64,000 bases of DNA. Origin: Pseudomonas inefficax. Lineage in GTDB: Bacteria > Pseudomonadota > Gammaproteobacteria > Pseudomonadales > Pseudomonadaceae. Both the position numbers and the translations under genes were made by a program. Positions within the stretch are counted from its first letter, which is position 1; every line of letters starts with the position of its first letter. A model generated the notes under the pieces. The model was not told where the DNA came from. It did not search any database and saw nothing but the letters and a program-made list of their open reading frames with translations. The stretch lies in NCBI RefSeq assembly GCF_900277125.1, contig NZ_OPYN01000085.1:1-64000 (forward strand), in the 5' to 3' direction. Shown piece after piece: positions 25,183 to 33,757 of this stretch.

Positions 25183-26376
25183 CTAATCCGGTATGGCAAT
25201 GCATTTTTCACAAATGTGGGTTATAAGTGTCTGTAATTTACTGAAGTCGTAGTTTTCTGGGTTCTTTAATGCCTTTTTGAATTGCGCAATATAAAATTCT
25301 TTTCCTTCGAGAGCCCCCTGGTACCGGCCCATATCTTTATTGAAGCTGCTCCACCTTATAGTGGCTGGATCATTAGTCTTGTATGAAAGATCTAAAAAGC
25401 ATTCTATTGAAACTGCGCTTCCGTTGATGTTTGCTTTGAATGCGCCATTAGGACCAATGGTTTTCGCGTTCTCGAATTCGCTCAGTGCGGGTAAAGTCAT
25501 TGAGGCCAGTGAAGGAGGAGATGATATATTTTGGCACTTTTGATGTTTTTCAACACCTTCAGTGTCATTGTCGAACACAATTAAGCATCTATTCTTGATG
25601 CCAATTTTTGCTAGTCCTTTGTAAAAGTTGAATAGATTTCCAGTTCCGGTGAATGGATAGTGCTCCGTCATGTCTATGTAAGTGAAGAAATCTTTAATAT
25701 CGGGACGCAGAAGGGCGATTGCTTCTTTAATAATGAAAGTATCGGATGAGCCTTCGGTGATGATCAGGAATGTTCGATCATCCGCCCACGACTTAAATAG
25801 ATCGTCTTCAGTCGTCCAGCCGCCTTTGATTATGCTATCAGTATGCCACTCAAGATAAAGATTCTGATTTTCTAGGTTTGTGGAGAGAAGCCAAAGTTGA
25901 ATGTAAGGATCTAGGTTTTCAAAAAATGAGAGAAGGTCTGCACTATTCGAGTTTACTGCTTTTTTTAGCTGATAATATTCTGGCAGGTTAAGCATTTCCT
26001 GTGCGAATTCACCAAGATCATAGTCATAACCTTGATCAGACCCAGTGCGAGGCGCTATTGTTACATTTTTTATGACTTTTGCGAATTGTTCGAAAGGCAA
26101 TTCAAATTTCGGGTAGTACTCTGGGTAGTAACTCACGTTCTCGTCCCAGATTTTTTGTATGGTTTTTGCGCTGTAACCATAAAGCTCCAGCCTGGGGATT
26201 ACGTCTCGTAGTGCTCGTCGGTAACCATAGAGGGTATAACGCGTACCGTTATGCTCATGCTCAGACAAAATTGTTCTATCTGTAGGTAAAAAAAGCTTTG
26301 AGTGATTGATGAATCTATTATTTTTTCCCCAGTCAATTTCGATTCCGCCTATGGTCAAACTGACTATTGAGCCCAT
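25183..26376 (-). CDS. HEPN/Toprim-associated protein with a Toprim domain
   Basis: A 397-aa protein. The N terminus, VSLTIGGIEIDWGKN (about residues 5-19), is the signature I associate with the HEPN/Toprim N-terminal domain family. The C-terminal half has a Toprim-like core: LIITEGSSD (Glu208) and LIVFDNDTEG (Asp269-x-Asp271), the metal-binding residues of OLD-type nucleases and primases, followed by a helical tail. No ATPase is adjacent, unlike Gabija or OLD systems. The start at 26376 has a perfect AGGAGTTATTA ribosome site; upstream codons are discarded. Predicted nuclease in a conflict or defence role. Confidence 0.7.
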   Translation of the reverse strand: MGSIVSLTIGGIEIDWGKNNRFINHSKLFLPTDRTILSEHEHNGTRYTLYGYRRALRDVIPRLELYGYSAKTIQKIWDENVSYYPEYYPKFELPFEQFAKVIKNVTIAPRTGSDQGYDYDLGEFAQEMLNLPEYYQLKKAVNSNSADLLSFFENLDPYIQLWLLSTNLENQNLYLEWHTDSIIKGGWTTEDDLFKSWADDRTFLIITEGSSDTFIIKEAIALLRPDIKDFFTYIDMTEHYPFTGTGNLFNFYKGLAKIGIKNRCLIVFDNDTEGVEKHQKCQNISSPPSLASMTLPALSEFENAKTIGPNGAFKANINGSAVSIECFLDLSYKTNDPATIRWSSFNKDMGRYQGALEGKEFYIAQFKKALKNPENYDFSKLQTLITHICEKCIAIPD

Positions 26377-26681
26377 TAATAACTCCTGAGAGATTTCTCG
26401 GTACGTAAAGCCGAAGAAGGCTTGGTCTAAAAGTAGACCGTGGCTGCCTAGCCTACAAGCAGTCCCATTACGTGCATCGGTGTCGATTGGAGTTGATACC
26501 AGACGGCGCATTCTGCATCCTAGGGCTGGGGAGCCAAGCATGGATACCCGCTTTCAGGCGATTGCAGTCCTTTACGAACGACGGCTAAGGGGCGAAACCG
26601 ACTATTTATAGGAACGTACGGCATAGTGAGCAGCTAGAGATTAATCGGCTGCGGTTTCGCCTCCAATCTCGAAAAATTTCT
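26377..26681. other. Intergenic stretch without recognisable content
   Basis: About 300 nt between two minus-strand genes. It should contain the promoter of the HEPN/Toprim gene, but I see no clear boxes, repeats or coding frames. Confidence 0.4.
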
Positions 26682-27215
26682 CTAAGTAAGCGAGATCACC
26701 CCTGCGAGGCTGAGGCAGAAATATCCAAGCAGCAGGCAGGCAGCGGTCATGCCGCTGACCACAGTCGGTACCAGAAACACGAGCCAGACCTTTTGCGAGC
26801 GTGTACTAAAGTCTTGAAAAGCCTTCTCGAATTCGGCTATGACGTTGGCGTGAGGCCGTTTCGCCAGAATGGCCTGGGTCGACCGCATATGTTTGGCGCT
26901 CCAAAACATTTTTACGATTTCCCAAGTGATGAATAGGGTGAGGGAGAAGGTGATGGCAAGGCCGCAGGCGTTGAAAAGCCAAATGGGTATTTTGCCAGAC
27001 AGGGTTGACCAAAAGGCGAAGTAGCCGGCGTAGCCAGCAACCATGATCAGGTTGGTATACGCATTGGCGTTGTTCATCAGTTTTTCGTTGAGTTGGATGA
27101 ACGCGCTGATCTGCTTCTCTACGATTTGTTCTTGCTTCATTTCCTCAACCTGTTTGACCAAGTCATCCACCATGCGATGTATATCATGGCACCACCTTTC
27201 CCACTCGCTGTTCAT
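26682..27215 (-). CDS. Hypothetical integral membrane protein
   Basis: A 177-aa protein with a charged, coiled-coil-like N terminus (MVDDLVKQVEEMKQEQIVEK, about 15-34), then two close transmembrane segments (about 52-74 and 82-103), a soluble stretch, and a terminal hydrophobic region (about 144-175). No family recognised. Small proteins of this shape occur beside defence nucleases, but nothing specific is visible. Confidence 0.5.
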   Translation of the reverse strand: MNSEWERWCHDIHRMVDDLVKQVEEMKQEQIVEKQISAFIQLNEKLMNNANAYTNLIMVAGYAGYFAFWSTLSGKIPIWLFNACGLAITFSLTLFITWEIVKMFWSAKHMRSTQAILAKRPHANVIAEFEKAFQDFSTRSQKVWLVFLVPTVVSGMTAACLLLGYFCLSLAGVISLT

Positions 27216-27357
27216 CGTAAGCTCTCGATTCTCGTCGATCCATTATTGGGCGCTAACGCTTATTCTATACACTGGACGTGTGGCACTGCTTCCGCAAGCG
27301 GCAAACTTCAATCGTATCTGTTTGGACCTCTCGTTCCCCTATTGCTAAATCCTTTAT

Positions 27358-27423
27358 AGTGATAACTCCCATTACGTTGGTGTACCCTCCAGAGCTAGCC
27401 TGCGAGTGGATTACCGCCGCTAA
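27358..27423 (+). pseudogene. 3' remnant of a second TonB-dependent receptor gene
   Basis: The last 63 nt read DNSHYVGVPSRASLRVDYRR and stop, matching codon for codon the end of the receptor at 18141 (DNSNYPGAPRSASLRVDYRF). The two 63-nt ends differ at 18 positions, so this is the tail of a related but different receptor, not a recent copy. Homology begins abruptly near 27358; the rest of the gene is absent. It marks the right end of the AT-richer insert that begins after 20240. Confidence 0.75.
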
Positions 27424-27427
27424 CTAA

Positions 27428-27468
27428 ATAGCCCTCATCCGGCCTAGCGAGGGCCAGATGAGGGCTAT
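27428..27468. terminator. Long hairpin, likely bidirectional terminator
   Basis: Perfect 11-bp stem ATAGCCCTCAT / ATGAGGGCTAT enclosing a second stem GGCC / GGCC. It lies right after the receptor remnant and after the 3' end of the minus-strand catabolic genes, so it probably served as a shared terminator. Confidence 0.6.
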
Positions 27469-27543
27469 TGATTGTACGGCTTGTGGGGTTGAGGTGGGGC
27501 GTTTAGGGAGTAGCGGTGGTCCGACAGGTGATCCGCTATCGGA

Positions 27544-29187
27544 TCAAACCACCATGGCTCGCTCGCGCAACTCGCTGTTGAGAATACGGTCGTTCTCACT
27601 GTAATCGACTGGGCAATCAATCACATGCACACCTGGTGTCTTGATGCAGTGCTCCAGCAGCGGCAGTAAACCTTCTGCGCTTTCCACGCGGTGCCCATTG
27701 GCACCGTAGGCTTCGGCGTACTTGACGAAGTCAGGGTTGCCGTAGTCCAGGCCGAAATCGGTGAAGCCCATGTTGGCCTGCTTCCAGCGTATCATGCCGT
27801 AGCCGTCGTCACGCAGAATCACCACGGTGATGTGCATGCCCAGACGCACAGCCGTTTCCAGCTCCTGGCTGTTCATCATGAAGCCGCCGTCGCCACACAC
27901 CGAGATGACCGGGCGGTCCGGGTGCACCAGGTGCGCGGCCATCGCCGATGGCAGGCCGGCGCCCATGGTCGCCAGGGCGTTGTCCAGCAGCACGGTGTTC
28001 GGCTTGTGCGCCTTGTAGTTACGGGCGAACCAGATTTTGTAAATGCCGTTGTCCAGAGCGACGATGCCTTCGGACGGCAGCACGCGACGGATGTCGGCGA
28101 CCATGCGCTGCGGGTAGACCGGGAAGCGGTTGTCGTCGGCACCTTCGGCGATCTGCGCTTCGTTGGCTTCACGGATCGCCATCAGGCGGGTGAAGTCCCA
28201 GTGCGCGGTGTCGTTCAGCGCTTCGCTTATCTGCCACACGGCGTTGGCGATGTCGCCGATCACTTCGACCTGCGGGAAATACACGGCATCGACTTCGGCG
28301 GAGCGGAAGCTGATGTGGATGACTTCGGTGCCGCCACGGACCATGAAGAACGGTGGCTTCTCGATCACGTCGTGGCCGATGTTGATGATCAGGTCGGCCG
28401 CTTCGATGGCGCGGTGGACGAAGTCACCGGACGACAGCGCAGCGTTGCCCAGGAAGCGCGGGTGACGCTCGTCGACCACGCCCTTGCCCATCTGGGTGGT
28501 GATGAACGGGATGCCGGTCTTGTCGATCAGTTGCTTGAGGACCTTGGCGGTCATCTTGCGGTTGGCGCCGGCACCGATCACCAGGATCGGATTGCGTGCT
28601 GCTTGCAGCTTCTCAATAGCAGCTTCAATGGCCTTGTGCTCGGCCAGCGGCCGGCGGTGCAGGCTGCGCGGGACTGGTAGGGCGTCGGTCTGCTCCGCAG
28701 CGATGTCTTCCGGCAGCTCCAGGTGCACGGCACCCGGCTTCTCTTCTTCAGCCAGGCGGAACGCTTCGCGCATGCGCGCCGGGATGTTGTCGGCCGAGGC
28801 GAACTGGTGGGTGTACTTGGTGATGGGGTCCATCATGCCGCACACGTCAATGATCTGGAAGCGGCCCTGCTTGGACTTCTTGATCGGCTTCTGGCCGGTG
28901 ATCATCATCATCGGCATGCCGCCCAAGTAGGCGTACGCACTGGCGGTCACCAGGTTGGTCGCGCCAGGGCCCAAGGTCGACAGGCTGACGCCTGTCTTGC
29001 CAGTCAGGCGGCCATAGGTGGCGGCCATGAAGCCCGCGGACTGCTCGTGGCGGGTCAGTACCAACTTGATCTTCGACTTGCGCAGGGATTCCAGCAGGTC
29101 GAGGTTTTCCTCACCAGGAATGCCGAACACATACTCGACACCTTCGTTTTCCAGGCATTGCACTACGACATCGGCGGCCTTAGCCAT
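27544..29187 (-). CDS. Acetolactate synthase-like thiamine diphosphate enzyme
   Basis: A 547-aa ThDP enzyme of the acetolactate synthase large-subunit type. Visible are the N-terminal VEYVFGIPGEENLDLL, the catalytic glutamate in TRHEQSAGFMAATYGRLTG, the central transhydrogenase-fold domain (about 190-320), and the ThDP/Mg motif starting GDGGFMMNSQELETA and ending ILRDDGYGMI. No small regulatory subunit adjoins it, so a catabolic or AlsS-like role, or another 2-oxoacid condensation or decarboxylation, is more likely than branched-chain synthesis. The start at 29187 matches the family N terminus. Last gene of the minus-strand cluster. Confidence 0.8.
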   Translation of the reverse strand: MAKAADVVVQCLENEGVEYVFGIPGEENLDLLESLRKSKIKLVLTRHEQSAGFMAATYGRLTGKTGVSLSTLGPGATNLVTASAYAYLGGMPMMMITGQKPIKKSKQGRFQIIDVCGMMDPITKYTHQFASADNIPARMREAFRLAEEEKPGAVHLELPEDIAAEQTDALPVPRSLHRRPLAEHKAIEAAIEKLQAARNPILVIGAGANRKMTAKVLKQLIDKTGIPFITTQMGKGVVDERHPRFLGNAALSSGDFVHRAIEAADLIINIGHDVIEKPPFFMVRGGTEVIHISFRSAEVDAVYFPQVEVIGDIANAVWQISEALNDTAHWDFTRLMAIREANEAQIAEGADDNRFPVYPQRMVADIRRVLPSEGIVALDNGIYKIWFARNYKAHKPNTVLLDNALATMGAGLPSAMAAHLVHPDRPVISVCGDGGFMMNSQELETAVRLGMHITVVILRDDGYGMIRWKQANMGFTDFGLDYGNPDFVKYAEAYGANGHRVESAEGLLPLLEHCIKTPGVHVIDCPVDYSENDRILNSELRERAMVV

Positions 29188-29250
29188 CTTGCTTATTACC
29201 TCAGTTATCACGGTTTGAAGCAGGCGAGACGCACCTGCAGGCTATCGACC

Positions 29251-29976
29251 TCAGCGAGGTGCGCTGACGTCTGTTTGTCCGCTGGCGAGTAACGCGCCTC
29301 GGACGAAACCCTCGGCAAGTCGTCGCTCGACGAAATCCCGGACATAGGCTGCTCCCGCATCACGGCCGCGTGGCACTGCGACTGCTTGGCGGATAGCGGT
29401 GAAGGCTCCCTGCATCACCCGATAATTCGGATTCTTGGCTGCGACTTGTTCCAGCGGTTGTCTGACCCCGGCGGCAGCATCCAGGCCTTGGTCAATGAAG
29501 AGGTCTACAGCACCTGCAGACGTGTCAGCTCGTTGGAGCTCTGCATGCTGCAACGTGCGTGACAGGTACAGGTCGTAAGCAGCGCCGTTGCCGACCGCAA
29601 GCCGAAGTCCAGGTTGATCCAGGTCCTCGATTTTGGAGTAGGGCGACTCGGCCTTGACCAGATAGGTGCCTTCGATCAGTACGTAAGGTTCACTGAAGCT
29701 GATCTGGGCGGCGCGGACAGGCTCAATAGCCAGGAAGGCCAACGTCCACGCGTCTTGTTCAAGTGCAGCGAATACTTTTCCGGCCGCGTCGTATGTGCGC
29801 AATTCGAGACCTACGCCCAGCTCTTCGGCCAGCGATTTAGCAAGTGCAACAGAAACACCATGCGGTTCTCCGTCAGCGCCTGGCTGAGCCAGCACTGGGT
29901 TACCAAAGTTGATCGCCACATGCAGAATGCCGTTGGGCGCCAGGTCCTTGAGAACCTGCTGGGCAATAGGGCTCAT
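29251..29976 (-). CDS. Periplasmic-binding-protein-fold (SBP_bac_3) protein lacking a signal peptide
   Basis: A 241-aa protein of the amino-acid-binding solute receptor fold: VSVALAKSLAEELGVGLEL, a two-lobe layout with SFSEPYVLIEGTYLV and LRLAVGNGAAYDLYLSR. It has no signal peptide: the first residues MSPIAQQVLKDLAPNG are polar, and no permease or ATPase gene adjoins. It lies 13 nt downstream of the porin gene in the tricarboxylate cluster. A cytoplasmic ligand sensor or an enzyme built on this fold is possible; aconitate isomerase of Pseudomonas is a known enzyme related to binding proteins, though of another subfamily. Confidence 0.65.
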   Translation of the reverse strand: MSPIAQQVLKDLAPNGILHVAINFGNPVLAQPGADGEPHGVSVALAKSLAEELGVGLELRTYDAAGKVFAALEQDAWTLAFLAIEPVRAAQISFSEPYVLIEGTYLVKAESPYSKIEDLDQPGLRLAVGNGAAYDLYLSRTLQHAELQRADTSAGAVDLFIDQGLDAAAGVRQPLEQVAAKNPNYRVMQGAFTAIRQAVAVPRGRDAGAAYVRDFVERRLAEGFVRGALLASGQTDVSAPR

Positions 29977-29989
29977 ACTTTCTCCAGGG

Positions 29990-31243
29990 TTAGAAAATTG
30001 GGAATGTGTAGGACACGATCAGGCGGTTTTCATCCGCGCCACGTGCAAAGCTCGATCGATAGCTCGCGTTACGCCACCGGACCGATACGTTCTTCAGGGC
30101 ACCGGATTGCACCACATACTGCAGTTCGGTGTTGCGCTCCCATTCATGTCCATCACCGCTGATGGTCGCAGCGTCGGCCTGATCGCCTCGCAGGTAGCGG
30201 GTCATGAAGGTCAGGCCAGGAACACCGAGAGCCGCGAAGTTGTAGTCGTAGCGCAGCTGCCAAGAACGTTCACCGGGCTCGGCGAAGTCGTTGAGCTGGA
30301 CGAAGTTGACCAGGTAAGGATCGGTTCCATCGAGATACGGCATGGAGGTAGAACCGTTCATCTTTTGCAGTCCCAGGCCAAGCGCATGTCCGCCCAGGCT
30401 GTAGGTGAACATGCCGGAAATTGCTCTGCTGTCGATACGTCCGCCCAAAGCTCGACCGTCATCGTCGCTATCCATGTAGCGAAGATCAGCCTTGATCTTC
30501 CCGGGGCCGACTGGAATCGAATAGTTCGCCCCTACGAAATGCTGGTGGTAGACCTGTTCCAGCTCTGCGTACTGATAGGTCAGCAGCAGGTCTTTTGTGA
30601 GCTGGTAATCCAAACCGCCCAGCCAGAAGGCGTCACCTTCGGCGTTACCTGTGAAGCGACGGTTTTTGTTGTTTAGTGTGATCGGTACGCGGTCTGTCGA
30701 GTCTCGATCGGTTTGTCGCTCGAAGCGGGCACCGATGAAGGACAGCGAATCGAATTCTTTGCTGGTGAGCAGGCCGCCCTCAAAGGTCTGGGGGAGGAGG
30801 CGGCCAGTGTTGGCCTGAACAGTAGGCAGCTTGGGGATCAGAGTGCCGTATTTCAGCTCTGTCTCGGACAGGCGCATCTTGCCAGTCAGGCCCAAGCGGC
30901 TGAACTCGTCAGCTGCGCGACCATCATCATGAGTCGGCAGCAGGCCGGTACCGGTCCGATCGGGACTTGAGTCCAGCTTCAGGCCGAGCATGCCCAGAGC
31001 ATCGACGCCAAAACCGACTAGGCCAGGTGTGTATCCGGACTTCGCATCGAGAATGAAACCGTGGGCCCATTCTTCGCGCTTTGACTGGCCGGCGCCGTCA
31101 CGGAAATCGCGGTTGATGTAGAAGTTCGTTGTTTGCAAGGTGACCTTGCTGTCGTCGATAAAGCCATCCCCATAAGCCGTAGCTGCGGCCAGGCAAGGAG
31201 TTACTGCAAGAAGCTTGCAACCAATTTTGTTTTTGTTATGCAT
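29990..31243 (-). CDS. OprD family outer-membrane porin
   Basis: OprD-type porins are 18-strand barrels for small carboxylates and amino acids. The 417-aa protein has a signal peptide ending near AYGDGF, the family opening DSKVTLQTTNFYINRDFRDG with REEWAHGFILDAKSGYTPG, a basic-ladder-rich barrel, and the closing RLIVSYTFPIF with terminal Phe. I chose the ATG at 31243 because GGAGCAGCAA precedes it; upstream in-frame starts at 31255 and 31258 lack one. Its place suggests import of the tricarboxylate used by the neighbouring enzymes. Confidence 0.88.
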   Translation of the reverse strand: MHNKNKIGCKLLAVTPCLAAATAYGDGFIDDSKVTLQTTNFYINRDFRDGAGQSKREEWAHGFILDAKSGYTPGLVGFGVDALGMLGLKLDSSPDRTGTGLLPTHDDGRAADEFSRLGLTGKMRLSETELKYGTLIPKLPTVQANTGRLLPQTFEGGLLTSKEFDSLSFIGARFERQTDRDSTDRVPITLNNKNRRFTGNAEGDAFWLGGLDYQLTKDLLLTYQYAELEQVYHQHFVGANYSIPVGPGKIKADLRYMDSDDDGRALGGRIDSRAISGMFTYSLGGHALGLGLQKMNGSTSMPYLDGTDPYLVNFVQLNDFAEPGERSWQLRYDYNFAALGVPGLTFMTRYLRGDQADAATISGDGHEWERNTELQYVVQSGALKNVSVRWRNASYRSSFARGADENRLIVSYTFPIF

Positions 31244-31316
31244 TTGCTGCTCCATCAATTGGAACGTGGGGTGTAGGCGTGCCTCCCGGCACGCCAGGAT
31301 CAGGAAAAAAAGAGGT

Positions 31317-32537
31317 TCAGGCGGTGCGGAAAATCATGCAGACCGGGCTGCCGGTCTCGATCTGATGCTCCAGCAAAGCCAGTTCGCCTTTCGGGCTAAT
31401 GGAGAAGGTCTTGATGTTGTCGCTGTCTTCGTTAGCGACGAACAGGAACCGCCCATTAGGAGATGCCGTCATGAAGCGTGGCTTCTTGCCTTGGCTAGGT
31501 ACGTTGCCGATCGGGTTGATCTTGCCGGTCGGCTGATCCACCGAATAAATGGTCACGCTGTCATGCCCGCGGTTGGAAGAGAACAAATGTTCTCCATTCG
31601 GTGCCATGACCAATGCTGCTGCACGGCTATCGCCAACGAAGTCCTGAGGCAGTGCTGGAACCATCTGGAATGGAACCAGGGAGCCGTCCTTCTGGTTGTA
31701 GCGGTAGCTAGTGATCGTGCTATCCAGCTCGTTCACCACGTAGGCAAAAGAACCGGTCGGAGAGAACACCACATGCCGAGGGCCGGCACCTTCGCGTGCT
31801 TTGATTTCATGGGCGAGCTCAGGCTTCAGCGCGGTCCCGTCCTGCTTCAGGTCGAACACGAAGACCTTATCCAGCCCTTTGTCCGGTACCACCAGGAAGC
31901 GCCCTGATGGATCGCGTGGGATCATGTGGGGGTGGGAGCTCGCCTGCTCGATCTTGTGCGGGCCTGGGTTGCCCGGAAGGTCGTATTTGCTGATGACGGG
32001 TTGCAGGTGGCCCGTCTTATCGAACGGCAGAATGACAATGCTGCCGGTGGCATAGTTGGCCACAGCGAGGAATTTGTTGCTCTTGTCCACGGTAAGGTGG
32101 ACGGGGTTGTTCCCTTCGCAACTAACCGAGCTGACCTTGGTGAGCTTTCCGCTGGTTGGCTCAATTTGGAATGAGCTGACAGTGGACTGGTCGCCATGCA
32201 CGCAGAACAGCAGGCTCTGGGTTTGGTCGAGGCACAGGAAGGATGGATTAGTCAGATCGCCGACGGTTTGAACCAATTCGGAGCGACCTGTCTGCGGGTC
32301 ATGTCGATAGACCGTGATGCCTGCACCGCGGGCGTTCCGCTCGCGAGTGGTTCTGGAGCCCACATAGACAATTTGGGTTTTGTTCGAGTTGGCAGGCTGC
32401 ATAGAGTTCTTCTCAGGTCCTGATTTGGCATCTGCCGCTCCCGCGCCGAGGCCCAGAATGGTTGCCGCAGCGACGATGGAAGTAGAAGAGAGCAGCGTGC
32501 GTCGAGTAATGGCGGGTAAGAACGGTGATGGGCACAT
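31317..32537 (-). CDS. Lactonase family seven-bladed propeller protein, Tat-exported
   Basis: A 406-aa protein of the 6-phosphogluconolactonase/YbhE propeller family: repeated FVANYATGSI-like and FSPTGSFAYVVNELDSTI blades, and SSHPHMIPRDPSGRFLVVPD with the family's histidine-containing motif. The N terminus has a twin-arginine signal (ITRRTLLSSTSIVAAA) ending at AADA, so it acts in the periplasm after folding, unlike the cytoplasmic pentose-pathway enzyme. In this setting it may open a lactone form of a tri- or dicarboxylate. It lies between the porin and prpF-like genes on the same strand. Confidence 0.78.
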   Translation of the reverse strand: MCPSPFLPAITRRTLLSSTSIVAAATILGLGAGAADAKSGPEKNSMQPANSNKTQIVYVGSRTTRERNARGAGITVYRHDPQTGRSELVQTVGDLTNPSFLCLDQTQSLLFCVHGDQSTVSSFQIEPTSGKLTKVSSVSCEGNNPVHLTVDKSNKFLAVANYATGSIVILPFDKTGHLQPVISKYDLPGNPGPHKIEQASSHPHMIPRDPSGRFLVVPDKGLDKVFVFDLKQDGTALKPELAHEIKAREGAGPRHVVFSPTGSFAYVVNELDSTITSYRYNQKDGSLVPFQMVPALPQDFVGDSRAAALVMAPNGEHLFSSNRGHDSVTIYSVDQPTGKINPIGNVPSQGKKPRFMTASPNGRFLFVANEDSDNIKTFSISPKGELALLEHQIETGSPVCMIFRTA

Positions 32538-32608
32538 AGCAAAATCTCATCGTTGTTTTTGTTTTGATGAGTACCGCCGACCTTCGAAGGTCGGCGGTAG
32601 CTGAGCAA

Positions 32609-33757
32609 TCAGTACTTCGAAGGTACGAGCACCCAGCCTTCCATCAGGCGACGGGCGCTTCGGCTCATGACGGCCTTGTCCACAATCCAGTTGCCATCGA
32701 CTTGGGTGGTCTGCGCGCCAACGGCAACGGTACCGGCGGTGTGGCCCATGTTGACTTGGCGTTCACCGATATCGCCGACGATACGGTTGACCAGCGTGCC
32801 TTCCAGAGCGGCCGCCACGGCAACGGCTACAGCGCCAGTGCCGGTGATTGCGTGGTGCAATTTGCCCATGGAAAGGATGCGGGCGATCACATCGATCTCG
32901 CCGGCTTCGACTGTCTTGCCACCGGCAGCGCCGTAGGTTTGCGGCGGAGCTACCAGGCAGAGCTTCGGCGTGTGAGGGCGAAGGCGCGTTGCTTCTTCAG
33001 CGGTAGCCGCCAGACCCATGGCCACGGTGCAGTGTGCGCGGATGGTTTCCAGCGACTGCAGCAGTTCGGCGTTGCCGTTGACCTGGTCTTGGGTCTCGGT
33101 CCCGGTCAGGCCAACGCGCTGGGCGTCGACGAAGATCGTCGGGTTGCCTGCGTTGAGCAGCGTTGCTGGCAAGCCTGGGAAGCCAGGGATATCCAGTTCA
33201 TCCACGACATTGCCGGTTGGCAGAATGCTGCCGCCCGAACCGCCAGGCTGAAGGAACTCCACGACGATTTCGGCAGCAGGGAAGGCGACGCCATCCAGCA
33301 CGAAATCACCTTCTTCAACGACCTCGCCATCCTTCATCGGGACATGGGCGATGATGCGTTTCTGAATATTGGCTTGCCAGATGCGGATGGTGGCGATGCC
33401 GTCACGAGGCGCATCGACGAGCCCTTGGCGAATGGCGAATGGGCCAACGGCTGCGCTCAGGTTGCCGCAGTTACCGGACCAGTCAACCACTGGGCTTTCG
33501 ATTGCCGGGGCACCGAACAAGTAGTCGACATCGCAATCGGTACGACCCGATTTGCCGATGATGACGACCTTGCTGGAGCTGGAGGTGGCAGCACCCATGC
33601 CGTCGATCTGCTTGCCGTAAGGATCCGGGCTGCCAATGACGCGGAGCATCAGTGCATCGCGCTCGGGGCCTGCAGCCGGAACATCTTGCTCAAGGAAAAA
33701 GACGCCCTTACTGGTGCCACCGCGCATGAATACGGCAGGGATTCGAACTTGAGTCAT
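32609..33757 (-). CDS. PrpF-like aconitate/2-methylaconitate isomerase
   Basis: PrpF proteins shift the double bond or geometry of aconitate-type tricarboxylates. The 382-aa protein shows the N-terminal RGGTSKGVFF, GSPDPYGKQIDGMGAATSSS with SSKVVII, and SGNCGNLSAAVGPFA containing the conserved cysteine region. It overlaps the hydratase gene by one base (TAATG), so the two are translationally coupled. In methylcitrate pathways PrpF works with AcnD; here prpB, prpC and prpR are missing, so a role on aconitate or another tricarboxylate is more likely. Confidence 0.85.
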   Translation of the reverse strand: MTQVRIPAVFMRGGTSKGVFFLEQDVPAAGPERDALMLRVIGSPDPYGKQIDGMGAATSSSSKVVIIGKSGRTDCDVDYLFGAPAIESPVVDWSGNCGNLSAAVGPFAIRQGLVDAPRDGIATIRIWQANIQKRIIAHVPMKDGEVVEEGDFVLDGVAFPAAEIVVEFLQPGGSGGSILPTGNVVDELDIPGFPGLPATLLNAGNPTIFVDAQRVGLTGTETQDQVNGNAELLQSLETIRAHCTVAMGLAATAEEATRLRPHTPKLCLVAPPQTYGAAGGKTVEAGEIDVIARILSMGKLHHAITGTGAVAVAVAAALEGTLVNRIVGDIGERQVNMGHTAGTVAVGAQTTQVDGNWIVDKAVMSRSARRLMEGWVLVPSKY

